A DNA stretch of 64,000 nucleotides, taken from assembly GCA_029856365.1 (NCBI GenBank), contig JAHQWW010000006.1, positions 21,555 through 85,554 of the forward strand, in the 5' to 3' direction. Source of the DNA: Candidatus Hodarchaeota archaeon (lineage in GTDB: Archaea; Asgardarchaeota; Heimdallarchaeia; Hodarchaeales; Hodarchaeaceae). Under the pieces are notes generated by a model, which was not told the DNA's origin, made no database searches, and saw nothing but the letters and a program-made list of their open reading frames with translations. Of this stretch, positions 10,544 through 18,636 are shown piece by piece. The translations under genes were made by a program, and so were the position numbers. Numbering within the stretch: position 1 is the first letter of the stretch; every line of letters begins with the position of its first letter.

Positions 10544-10756
10544 TCAAGTAAATAAAGATCCTAACTCTTTTAGTAATTCATCAGCATTAAGTAAAAGCCA
10601 ATCAAGAACTCCAGTCACGATTGATAAAATAAGTAAAAAGCCAAATAGACTCAGTCCTATTAAAATTCCTTCTTCAACTAAAGGTGAAGCTCTTCTATCC
10701 CTTTTTAATCGTTTTAATAGAGAAATAACTCCTCTTTTTCCTGAAATTGATTTCAT
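10544..10756 (-). CDS. Small type IV pilin-like protein with class III signal peptide
   Basis: 70 residues. A strongly basic N-terminus ends in KRDRRA, followed by SPLVEEG and a hydrophobic stretch (about residues 30-52). Prepilin peptidases (PibD/FlaK type) cut after such a basic-Ala pair; cutting before Ser24 would leave Pro at +2 and Glu at +5 of a 47-residue mature protein, the classic pilin pattern. It resembles small Flp-like pilins. It is divergent from the small GTPase gene, with a shared inverted-repeat region between them. I recognise no exact family. Confidence 0.6.
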   Translation of the reverse strand: MKSISGKRGVISLLKRLKRDRRASPLVEEGILIGLSLFGFLLILSIVTGVLDWLLLNADELLKELGSLFT

Positions 10757-10794
10757 GGTTTCGCCAATCTACCTCTTCCCTTGCTCCTTTTAAC

Positions 10795-10858
10795 CTCCCA
10801 AAAATTAGCAACAGAAATGTGATTTTTGGGTAATTAAAATAAAAAATATTATTGGGAG
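10795..10858. promoter_or_regulatory. Divergent control region with CCCAA/TTGGG repeats
   Basis: Lies between the pilin-like gene and the GTPase gene. A perfect 9-bp inverted repeat, CCCAAAAAT (10797-10805) and ATTTTTGGG (10822-10830), is followed by a third half-site TTGGGAG (10852-10858) complementary to CTCCCAA (10795-10801). An AT-rich TATA-like stretch at 10835-10849 would place a plus-strand start close to ATG 10873. The layout suggests one regulator controlling both genes. Confidence 0.45.
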
Positions 10859-10872
10859 TATTGGTGTGTATC

Positions 10873-11463
10873 ATGAGGCTATTACCACCAGATAATAATA
10901 AACCATTGAAAATTGTCATCTTAGGGGAAGGAGGAGTTGGAAAAACAACTATATCAAAGACATTCATCAACAATTCGTTTTTCAGTAAAGCAAAACAAAC
11001 AATTGCGGTAGAGTTTCATTCTAAAATACTTTCAAATTGTAAGAACACCTTTTGTAAGCTACAAATATGGGATCTAGGAGGACAAGAGCAATTTAAGAAT
11101 ATGGGAGTTTTTGAAGAGTTTTGTAAAGGCTCCGACGCAGCACTCTTATGTTTTGATCTGACAGATTTATCCTCCTTATTTTCTATCCCTGAATGGATTA
11201 GTTTTATCGAACCTCATGTACCCAAGTTTTTAATTGGTACAAAATCTGATATTGCGTCTTCTGAAGAGAGAAAATTTGACTTAATACCATTTCAGAAAAG
11301 ATTTCAGTGTGTAACTTCATTTAAATGTTCAGTAAAGGATGTTATTTCCGTAATAGGAATTTTTGAAACAGTAATCGGATTTATTCAGAATATCCGAAGT
11401 GGTAGGGTTAAATTTCATTCCGATTTATCATTAGAGCTCTCAAAACATCTATTAATCTCTTAA
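10873..11463 (+). CDS. Ras/Rab-like small GTPase
   Basis: About 196 residues with all main G motifs: P-loop GEGGVGKT (about residues 18-25), switch II WDLGGQE, G4 GTKSD and a G5-like CSVKD. WDLGGQE lies between the Ras type (WDTAGQE) and the Arf/Rag type (WDxGGQ). There is no C-terminal prenylation cysteine. The frame opens at TTG 10852, but ATG 10873 is preferred because the TATA-like element would give a nearly leaderless transcript. It is the first gene of the GTPase - KaiC-like - roadblock - FIST run. Families of this kind are expanded in Asgard archaea. Confidence 0.9.
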   Translation: MRLLPPDNNKPLKIVILGEGGVGKTTISKTFINNSFFSKAKQTIAVEFHSKILSNCKNTFCKLQIWDLGGQEQFKNMGVFEEFCKGSDAALLCFDLTDLSSLFSIPEWISFIEPHVPKFLIGTKSDIASSEERKFDLIPFQKRFQCVTSFKCSVKDVISVIGIFETVIGFIQNIRSGRVKFHSDLSLELSKHLLIS

Positions 11464-11473
11464 GGCGATTTTA

Positions 11474-12223
11474 ATGCAAAAATTATTGAGAAAAGTGTAT
11501 AATCAAGAATATAATAGAATACTAAGTGGTGTCCCTGGTTTCGATAATTTAGTTTTCGGTGGATTTCGTAAGAATTCAGTTAACGTAATTATTGCTGACC
11601 CTGGATGTGGAAAATCAACTTTTTGCTGGCAATTTTGCTCTGAAGACTCCCAATCCCCCGCTCTGTATGTTTCTCTAGAACAGAATATTGATTCAGTATT
11701 TCAAGATTGCTGTGATATTGGACTTACTAAATTCAAAGAGAAATATCGACGGGGAAGTTTACAATTTCAAGTTGCCTTTTCTGAAGATTCAGACTTAACT
11801 TCAGGTGAGATTGCTTTGCGTTTTTTTATGTCAGAGCTACCAAAGTACCTAGAAGTCATCAAAGAAACTGCAGATAGCTATCAGGGTGGTATCCGTATAG
11901 CTATTGATCCTCTCACTCCATTACTTCTTGAAATTCCAGAATCAAATCATCAAAGAAATGTCATCAACAGGATTTTTTCTTCGTTAAGAAAGATTGGAAC
12001 TTCTGTCGTGACAATTGAAAAGGGATTTGGAAAAACACTCGCAAGAATACCTCTTTTTTTGTCTGATTCAATAATTGAACTCGATCACATAGGATTAGGT
12101 GGAATATACAATAGAACTTTAAGCATACGTAAGTTTAGAGGATCTGCTCATTCAGAAATACCTCAACCAATTTGTTTTGAGAAAAATAAAGGTCTGATAG
12201 TCCATGATATCTCAAGTAATTGA
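11474..12223 (+). CDS. KaiC/RecA-superfamily ATPase
   Basis: 249 residues. After the KaiC-like opening LSGVPGFDNLVFGGF comes the Walker A motif ADPGCGKST (about residues 41-49), with a Walker B-like strand IRIAIDPLTP near 140. It is a single-domain member, unlike the double-domain KaiC clock protein. Archaeal single-domain members often work in signalling or motility. It starts 10 bases after the GTPase gene and overlaps the roadblock gene by 20 bases, indicating joint expression. The substrate or partner is not known. Confidence 0.85.
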   Translation: MQKLLRKVYNQEYNRILSGVPGFDNLVFGGFRKNSVNVIIADPGCGKSTFCWQFCSEDSQSPALYVSLEQNIDSVFQDCCDIGLTKFKEKYRRGSLQFQVAFSEDSDLTSGEIALRFFMSELPKYLEVIKETADSYQGGIRIAIDPLTPLLLEIPESNHQRNVINRIFSSLRKIGTSVVTIEKGFGKTLARIPLFLSDSIIELDHIGLGGIYNRTLSIRKFRGSAHSEIPQPICFEKNKGLIVHDISSN

Positions 12224-12659
12224 CTCTCCAGTTATTAACTCTGATGTTCCTCCTACTGATCTATCGCCAGTAATGGCCTCACTTGACAAGGAGTTAACAT
12301 ACCTCGCGGATTTTACCGATGTACAAGCTGTAATCCTATTTCGACTAGATGGAAAAGTTATAAAATCCCAATATCGTTCAAAAGCTTCTCAAAATCTGTT
12401 AGTTGTTATGAAATGGGTGAAAAATATAATTTCTAAAACAATGGAGGAGCTTCAAGCAGGATCACGATGTATCAAATATGATAAAGAAATCAACAGGAAG
12501 GAAGCTATCCCAGTCTATTTTTATTGTGCTGGAAAAACTAGTATCGTTGTAACAATTCTCACTTCAGTAGCTAATACAGGTCTAATGGAAATCGAAATGA
12601 GTCGTAATGCACGACGAATAGGGGAGATTATTGACAAAAAAGAACCTTTAGGTGACTAA
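12204..12659 (+). CDS. Roadblock/LC7-domain protein
   Basis: 151 residues. A helix-strand pattern with LTYLADFTDVQAVILFRLDGKVIKS (interrupted here only by description) matches the roadblock/LC7/MglB fold, in which dimers act as scaffolds or activators of small GTPases. An N-terminal tail of about 25 residues precedes the domain. It overlaps the KaiC-like gene and is followed directly by a FIST protein. Presence of a small GTPase three genes upstream makes a GTPase-regulator pair likely, as with MglA/MglB in bacteria. Confidence 0.75.
   Translation: MISQVIDSPVINSDVPPTDLSPVMASLDKELTYLADFTDVQAVILFRLDGKVIKSQYRSKASQNLLVVMKWVKNIISKTMEELQAGSRCIKYDKEINRKEAIPVYFYCAGKTSIVVTILTSVANTGLMEIEMSRNARRIGEIIDKKEPLGD
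12650..12655 (+). promoter_or_regulatory. Shine-Dalgarno AGGTGA for the FIST gene
   Basis: AGGTGA lies inside the last codons of the roadblock gene and six bases before a CTG codon at 12662. It is the strongest evidence that FIST translation begins at a non-AUG codon there, because no ATG, GTG or TTG occurs in frame until residue 54. Confidence 0.6.
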
Positions 12660-12661
12660 AC

Positions 12662-14041
12662 CTGATAAAAGCGGCAACAGGTCTCTACATAGATCATGAT
12701 TTAAAGCGAGCTACTATAAAAGCTCTCGAACAAGCTGAAGATGAGCTTGAAGTACAACCAAGTGCTATTCTATATTTCACGGGGTCACATCATGGGGGAG
12801 CGAAAACATATAACCAAGCAATGGCAGTAATAAAGGAGCGATATCCAAATGTTCCTCTAACAGGATGTTCTGGTCTCGGTATGGCCAATAAGAATGATTA
12901 TGGATTAAAAGGGGCAGGAATGATGTTATTGGCTGGTATTACTGCTAAAAACACCATTATAAAACGGTTCCGTGTTGGTAACTGGCTTAAGACCAAGAAA
13001 GTCGTACGAAATTGTACGAAAACAGTTCAATCTGAAAGTAAAAGAAATTCAAATACCACTCACATCTTCTTTCCTCCTGGCGTTGGATTTCCAAAGTTTA
13101 TGGCAAATTTGTTGAATCACCGTATTGAGGGTATAAACCCTTTTATGCCCTTCAATAACCGTATTTGGCGTAAATTTTCGATTCTTTCAAAAATAGTTGG
13201 AAAACCAACTGAACTATTAATGAATATTGCTGGAATCGGTTTTTCCTATTCTTCTTCATGGCCCCTTTTCACGCAGCTCTATAGAAGAGGCATACATTTT
13301 ACAGGTAGTTTTGGCGCTGATCCATTAACCATGTTCAAAGCTTATCAATTCTATAACTACAAGGCCTTTAAAGATTCATTAGCATACATGTCAATAAGCT
13401 CTCCAAACCTCCAATTTGAGAGTAGAGCTGATTCAGGCGGAGAAATTCTCCCTGATAAGAACCTTAGTCTTGATAGCTTCATTAATGGAGGATTCATTCC
13501 ACGAATTCATGGAAAATGGGGTGCTGATGCTTTACTTGAATTATATGGCATGGAGAATTGTCCTGATATCTTAGAAAGATGTACACAACGAGCTTTTTAT
13601 GCCCATCCTTACAGACCACTCTGTGTTATTGATGGCCAACAGAACCTAAATCTCTACGGTTTAATCGTTAATCCGAACCTAAAGCATGCACTTGTCACAG
13701 CACCCCCTCAAATAGCTAAGAAATTACATTCCAATGATCCAAATCGATATAAGGCATTTATTGGAGACCAAAGCTCAACTACAATTGAGTGTTCCTTAAA
13801 AAAAACTCTTAGGACATTAGTTACGAAAGATACGACTTTTGGTTTATTTTTCGATTGTGCAAATAGAACTATGGTTCTTGGAGATAAATTTGGTAAGTAT
13901 CTTGAGAATTTTAAAGATCACCTTGGGAAAACCCCATATCTTGTTATCCTTTCAGGTGGGGAAGTCAACTCTCAGGATTATCCCATAGTAAATTTCACCA
14001 CAGTTTCTCACGTAGCCAATAAGACCACACCTGTTCACTGA
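12662..14041 (+). CDS. FIST-domain sensory protein with non-AUG start
   Basis: About 459 residues with FIST N and C domains, a sensor module thought to bind small ligands such as amino acids. The first ATG in frame is at 12821, but the reading frame upstream encodes clear FIST sequence: KAATGLYIDHDLKRAT, then ILYFTGSHHGGA just before it. The in-frame stop upstream is at 12653, so translation must begin at CTG 12662 or ATA 12665, served by AGGTGA at 12650. Later landmarks are TGCSGLGM, TGSFGADP and the ILSGGEVN C-terminal segment. It is likely translationally coupled to the roadblock gene. Confidence 0.85.
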   Translation: MIKAATGLYIDHDLKRATIKALEQAEDELEVQPSAILYFTGSHHGGAKTYNQAMAVIKERYPNVPLTGCSGLGMANKNDYGLKGAGMMLLAGITAKNTIIKRFRVGNWLKTKKVVRNCTKTVQSESKRNSNTTHIFFPPGVGFPKFMANLLNHRIEGINPFMPFNNRIWRKFSILSKIVGKPTELLMNIAGIGFSYSSSWPLFTQLYRRGIHFTGSFGADPLTMFKAYQFYNYKAFKDSLAYMSISSPNLQFESRADSGGEILPDKNLSLDSFINGGFIPRIHGKWGADALLELYGMENCPDILERCTQRAFYAHPYRPLCVIDGQQNLNLYGLIVNPNLKHALVTAPPQIAKKLHSNDPNRYKAFIGDQSSTTIECSLKKTLRTLVTKDTTFGLFFDCANRTMVLGDKFGKYLENFKDHLGKTPYLVILSGGEVNSQDYPIVNFTTVSHVANKTTPVH

Positions 14042-14087
14042 AATAACTCCTTTTATCAAAAACAAATAATGACAGAATAGGATAAAT

Positions 14088-15461
14088 ATGTCATTCATTT
14101 ATACAATCCTTGGTATTTCAGCTTTTCCTTCAGATTTACGAAACCTAAGCCTCAAATATTGTGGTTTACATGTTGTAGTCTCCGGAATCTATCTGAGTTA
14201 TGCTTGGATATCATTATATTATTTATCAATTCTAGATTCCTTTATTGTTTTTGGAATAATCTTGTCCATTGGAATGCTTTGTGGAGCCATTCTTGACCTA
14301 CCCCTTGGTGTCCTAACGGATTATTTTGGTCAGAGGATTGCGTTCAGTGTCGCATTATCTTGTTTATTTGTATACTACTTTGGACTTATTTTTGCCTCAA
14401 AACCTATTGAATTACTATTCTTAGAAATTATTGTTGGAATTTATTCTGCACTCCTTTCTGGATCGTTTAATGCTTGGTTTATGAACACTTGGGAATTTAT
14501 CTCGTCAAAAGGAAATGAATTATCCTTCCGTAATATAATGGGAAGTGTCAATTTTGTGAAGACAATTGTAGCCGCTGTTGCAGCATTCATTGGAGGATTT
14601 CTACTTTATCAAACCCAGGTTCAACCACAAACTATCTTTCTGTTACAAGCTTTAATTGCAGCTATAGGAATTATTCTCGGATTAAAATTCATATCTTCTC
14701 CCTTTTCGATAAAGAGAAGAATATTGCATAAAGAAGAGAGAATGAATTTCTTATCCCAAATTAATAATCGTGAAGCATCTAGATTAGCCAAAAAAATTCA
14801 GTATGTAAAAGAGAAATATATTATTATCACTCCTTTCTTCATAAGTTTTTCTCTCTTGGCTTTTACTTCTGTCTCCTTTAGTACGGTGGTTTTTTCTTCC
14901 TTATTATACGACATTAGTTCTCCAATTCAGATTTTCAAACAAAGTAACTATGAAATTCATTTTGCTGCAATTTCGATAATACTCATCTCAATGATTCGAG
15001 CGATTTCAGATATCATCTTTGCAGTTGCTAGTCGCTTTTCTGGAAAAGTAACTTCTTTCATTAGCTCTCCTTATAAAGGATTGCTTATATTTTATACTCT
15101 TAATTATCCAATTAGTTGGATTACATATTTAGGCATCGTAGTTATCAATTTCTCTCCAAATATAAAACTAAATCTGGTCATTCTAACATTTTTTCTGAGA
15201 ATAGTCTTAATAGGACTTACTACTGGCCTTTACTGGCAATTATATCTCAATATTACTTCTTCTGAAACAAGAAGCTCTCAGGAATCCCTTTTTAACACAA
15301 TTAATTCATTCCTTTCAATAATAGGGTATGGATTACTAGGTGTGATAATTGAATTTTACAGATTCAGGGGCGCTATGATCTTTTTACTTGCTGTAAGCTG
15401 TTTAGGAATGCTTATACTGGTTCTTGTCAAAAATCCTGATAATATTTCTCAAATACATTAA
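14088..15461 (+). CDS. Major facilitator superfamily transporter
   Basis: 457 residues with about 12 hydrophobic helices. The loop after helix 2 reads DLPLGVLTDYFGQRIAF, a form of the conserved MFS motif (G-x-L-D-x-x-G-R). A larger cytoplasmic loop (about residues 200-245) divides the two halves. The substrate cannot be inferred. It follows the FIST gene after 46 bases and may share its transcript. Confidence 0.85.
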   Translation: MSFIYTILGISAFPSDLRNLSLKYCGLHVVVSGIYLSYAWISLYYLSILDSFIVFGIILSIGMLCGAILDLPLGVLTDYFGQRIAFSVALSCLFVYYFGLIFASKPIELLFLEIIVGIYSALLSGSFNAWFMNTWEFISSKGNELSFRNIMGSVNFVKTIVAAVAAFIGGFLLYQTQVQPQTIFLLQALIAAIGIILGLKFISSPFSIKRRILHKEERMNFLSQINNREASRLAKKIQYVKEKYIIITPFFISFSLLAFTSVSFSTVVFSSLLYDISSPIQIFKQSNYEIHFAAISIILISMIRAISDIIFAVASRFSGKVTSFISSPYKGLLIFYTLNYPISWITYLGIVVINFSPNIKLNLVILTFFLRIVLIGLTTGLYWQLYLNITSSETRSSQESLFNTINSFLSIIGYGLLGVIIEFYRFRGAMIFLLAVSCLGMLILVLVKNPDNISQIH

Positions 15462-15510
15462 GTGATTATTAAAGATAACAAAGAAAAATCTTTTGAAATA
15501 GGATTTTTTT

Positions 15511-16374
15511 ATGTCATTCTTTTTTCATTCAATAGAAGTAAATTTCGTTAATATGATTAAAGGTGAGAGAACTTTGATTGAGGCATCAAAAAATCCCCTT
15601 ATTGTGTTTTTGACGGATTTTGGCAGTGATCCTTATGTTGGTATAATGAAAGGGAGAATTCTTCAAATAAATCCCTTAGTTAGAATTATTTCACTAACTA
15701 ATAATATAAACACACAAGACATTCGTCATGCTGCTTTTGTCTTGTTGAAATCATACAAGTATTTTCCACCTCATACAATCTTTTTAGCTATTGTAGACCC
15801 TGGAGTTGGTGGCCCAAGAAAGGCAATTGCAGCCAAAAAAGATGATTACTACTTCATTGGACCTGATAATGGCATTCTATCACCTATCTTTTCCGATAAT
15901 AAGGATGTAATTGTTGTTGATCTTCCGATCCCTGATGAAGCTTCACATACTTTTCATGGACGAGATGTATTCGCTCCTGCAGCTGGTAAACTTAGCCAGA
16001 CTTATTTACTTAAAGATCTAGGCCCCATCAGTGCCATTCAAACCTCCTTTGATTTCTACTGGGATCATGTTACATTAACAGGGGAAGTTATTTTTATTGA
16101 TCATTTTGGAAATATCATAACTAATATTCCCAATTCAATGAATCTACAATATAACAAAGAGTATCTATTATTAACGACCAAGACTAAAGTAATACTAAGT
16201 TTTAAGGGAAGTTACTTTGAAGGTTCTGATGTAAACCCATTTCTCGTTATTAGTAGCTATGAAACAATAGAAATCTCTCTCCAAAATGGAAGAGCTGCAG
16301 ATATTTTAGATATTACTCCAGGTGATCGAATCCAAATTCGCTCTGTTGATAAAAAGATTAAGATTGACAAGTAA
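15511..16374 (+). CDS. S-adenosyl-L-methionine hydrolase (adenosine-forming)
   Basis: A DUF62-family protein related to fluorinase; the archaeal members use hydroxide to split SAM into adenosine and methionine. Motifs seen are FLTDFGSDPYVG (about residues 33-44), VDPGVGG, FIGPDNGIL and the GRDVFAPAAG segment, all typical. Total length is 287 residues, but the first 14 look like extra leader; an ATG at 15553 (MIKGERT) is a plausible start. It converges with secY. Confidence 0.9.
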   Translation: MSFFFHSIEVNFVNMIKGERTLIEASKNPLIVFLTDFGSDPYVGIMKGRILQINPLVRIISLTNNINTQDIRHAAFVLLKSYKYFPPHTIFLAIVDPGVGGPRKAIAAKKDDYYFIGPDNGILSPIFSDNKDVIVVDLPIPDEASHTFHGRDVFAPAAGKLSQTYLLKDLGPISAIQTSFDFYWDHVTLTGEVIFIDHFGNIITNIPNSMNLQYNKEYLLLTTKTKVILSFKGSYFEGSDVNPFLVISSYETIEISLQNGRAADILDITPGDRIQIRSVDKKIKIDK

Positions 16375-16390
16375 AAAGTTCTAGAAAAAA

Positions 16391-17902
16391 CTAGGATATC
16401 CCTAGGAAACCACGTAAAGCAGGATTCATTTCCGCGACTCTTTCTTTACTTATCAATTCAAAGTATTGCCTCATAATACTAACTGAGAGCAAAATACCCA
16501 TACCAGAACCGATTGCTCCAAGGAAATCAGCAAAAGCTGCAAGACAACCAATGAATAATCCACCTATAACAGCTATTGTAGGAATATACATCTCTAATCG
16601 ACGTTCAACAATCTTTTTGCTTCGGCGCCAGCCTGGCATCTGCATTCCTGATTGTAAGAACTGGCTTGCTACATCTCGAGGACCCATTCCAGCAGTTTCT
16701 AACCACATGACCGAAAAAATGACTGAAAGGACGATTAGAATAGCTGCATAAATGAAGGCACGAGCTATGGATGCTATTGGATTGGCAGGATTGATAACCC
16801 CAAGATCCCCGATAAAAGATCGTGGGGGGGTTAAGAAATAAACAAGACCACTTGTTGGAACATATTGTCCAGAAGATTCACTAAATGTTCCTAGAAAAGC
16901 AGCTAATGGATTATTGGGATTTTGTCTACCAACGGTATTCCAGACCATTTGGGCGATGAAGTAAATGTCGGCAAATACGGCCGAGGTTAGGATGACTGGG
17001 ATATTTGACACGTAAAGCAGTTTAATAGGATAAGTGGAACGGATCCCCTTATATTGTGCATAAGAAATCGGAATTTCAATCCGCATTGATTCAAAATAGA
17101 TGACAATGATAAACACAACAATGGTAGCGATTACAGAAAGGAGAGACAAAGAAGGTAGATTTACATTTTCAGCAGGACTATAGCGGAGAAATAATGCAGT
17201 TATTGCCTCAATAGGACCGCGTTGTGTAGCCCAAGCAAAAAATGCAAGAGCAATCCCTCGAAATGAGGTCACCCCCAATTCGGGAGATGTTATATATCCT
17301 TCCCCAAGTGCTTGTGCTGCAAATAGGCCCTGAAAAATTTGCAAGCCAACACCCCCCGCAATGAATAGCGAAATTCCTGATCCTAAACCCCAACCTTTCT
17401 GAATCATTTCATCAAGAAGAATGATGATAATACCTGCTGCTAATAATTGAGCAATTATTGCTAATTGCCTTCCAGGATCAAGATTAGTTCCATAAGTTCC
17501 TCCGATTAAGAAGGCACTAGCCTCTATGATTGTCATTGCTACTGACATAACCTTTTGTGCACCAGTATAGAGAGATCTCTCTTCCGGATCTCCCATATTT
17601 ACATTGATAATTTTAGATCCTACTAAGATCTGCATAATGAGTCCTGCGGTTACTATAGGGCCAATTCCAAGCTCGGCCAAGGATCCTTGAGTTGACGCCG
17701 TGATTGTCCGCATAAAGGCAAAAGGGTCACTCTCTCCTAAATCAGCCCCAATAATAGGAGTTGATGCCATTACAAAATAAATAACAAGAGCAGCGAATGT
17801 CCAGATCATTTTCTCATTGAAATGAACCTCACGGGTTGGTTTAACAACTTCTGGGGTTATTGACATGAACGGCCGAACAGCTTGAAGAAACCTAGATGTC
17901 AT
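16391..17902 (-). CDS. secY: Preprotein translocase subunit SecY (Sec61 alpha)
   Basis: 503 residues, about 10 membrane helices; the pore of the Sec translocon. Landmarks: TPIIGADLG after helix 1, ELGIGPIVTAGLIMQ of the plug/helix 2 region, ESMRIEIPISYAQ of the large cytoplasmic loop and GMGPRDVASQFLQSGMQMPG near the C-terminal loop. The frame can begin at TTG 17917, but that TTG overlaps a perfect GGAGGT ribosome-binding site whose ATG, 7 bases on, is at 17902. It stands alone, away from the ribosomal-protein/adk genes it often follows in archaea. Confidence 0.96.
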   Translation of the reverse strand: MTSRFLQAVRPFMSITPEVVKPTREVHFNEKMIWTFAALVIYFVMASTPIIGADLGESDPFAFMRTITASTQGSLAELGIGPIVTAGLIMQILVGSKIINVNMGDPEERSLYTGAQKVMSVAMTIIEASAFLIGGTYGTNLDPGRQLAIIAQLLAAGIIIILLDEMIQKGWGLGSGISLFIAGGVGLQIFQGLFAAQALGEGYITSPELGVTSFRGIALAFFAWATQRGPIEAITALFLRYSPAENVNLPSLSLLSVIATIVVFIIVIYFESMRIEIPISYAQYKGIRSTYPIKLLYVSNIPVILTSAVFADIYFIAQMVWNTVGRQNPNNPLAAFLGTFSESSGQYVPTSGLVYFLTPPRSFIGDLGVINPANPIASIARAFIYAAILIVLSVIFSVMWLETAGMGPRDVASQFLQSGMQMPGWRRSKKIVERRLEMYIPTIAVIGGLFIGCLAAFADFLGAIGSGMGILLSVSIMRQYFELISKERVAEMNPALRGFLGIS

Positions 17903-18636
17903 ATAATGAACCTCCAAAATTGAATGAGCGGTTCTAATACATAGGAACTCAGATTTATACTATAGTTAAATCTATTAGAGATTAAAGGATTGTTTTATCT
18001 ATATATTCAACTTTGTTTTCTTTTTTTATTGATTTAGTTTCTATTTATTTCACTCGCAATGAAAGAAGGAATGGAGTCATTGAGGTTATTAGGGGAAGGG
18101 GTTGAAGTTTAAAAGCATTATACTAAATTAAGACATGAATAACATCCACAGAAGGCTAAAAAAAAGAATGAAGAATTATTATAATAATGAAGGATGGAAA
18201 AAGAGGATTTAAAAAAATATTTATTAAAAAAGGGGTTAAGAAGAAGTATTTGGGGAATCTATAATCCATTCATTTTTGCGTTATTTCTATCTTTTTTTAC
18301 TTCTCTACTGTTATTTTCTCTCCCCAACTCTTTTTCGCTTTTGTTCTGTCATCTTATACTTTCTTCCCACTTTGAAACTTTTAATTCCCTCATCTGATTT
18401 CATTTTTTATCAGATTTATTGTTTCAATTCACCATATACAGTTATGGTTGCTTGTACCTATTGTTTAATTTATTTCAGTAAAGTTTTGCAATAAAAGATA
18501 AAATATTTTATACTGTGTAAAACGAGACCGTGTCAGCCATAATCTGCAAGTTCAGGTGGATTATCAGAATATCAATCTCTTAATCGATACTAGCGTTGCT
18601 ATTGATAACAAAGGCAAATCCTAGGAGCATTCGAAG
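17903..18636. other. Divergent intergenic region, secY / ribophorin I-like
   Basis: About 730 AT-rich bases. It holds the secY promoter (TATA-like element 17951-17960) and, at 18497-18515, an AT-rich stretch that may serve the ribophorin I-like gene, whose ATG has AGGAG 11 bases upstream. Frames of 60-70 residues at 18194-18494 are rich in Ser, Phe and Leu with poor coding character; I do not accept them as genes. Confidence 0.5.
17951..17960 (-). promoter_or_regulatory. secY promoter TATA box
   Basis: On the minus strand the sequence reads GTATAAATCT. Placed about 50 bases before the SecY ATG, it predicts a leader of roughly 25-30 bases that includes the GGAGGT site. Confidence 0.5.

Noticed and set aside
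12821..14041. FIST gene starting at ATG 12821
   Set aside because: This would remove the clearly conserved first 53 residues of the FIST N domain.
18194..18494. Two plus-strand frames of 67 and 72 residues upstream of the ribophorin I-like gene
   Set aside because: Low-complexity Ser/Phe/Leu composition in AT-rich sequence, mutual overlap in different frames and no ribosome-binding site.
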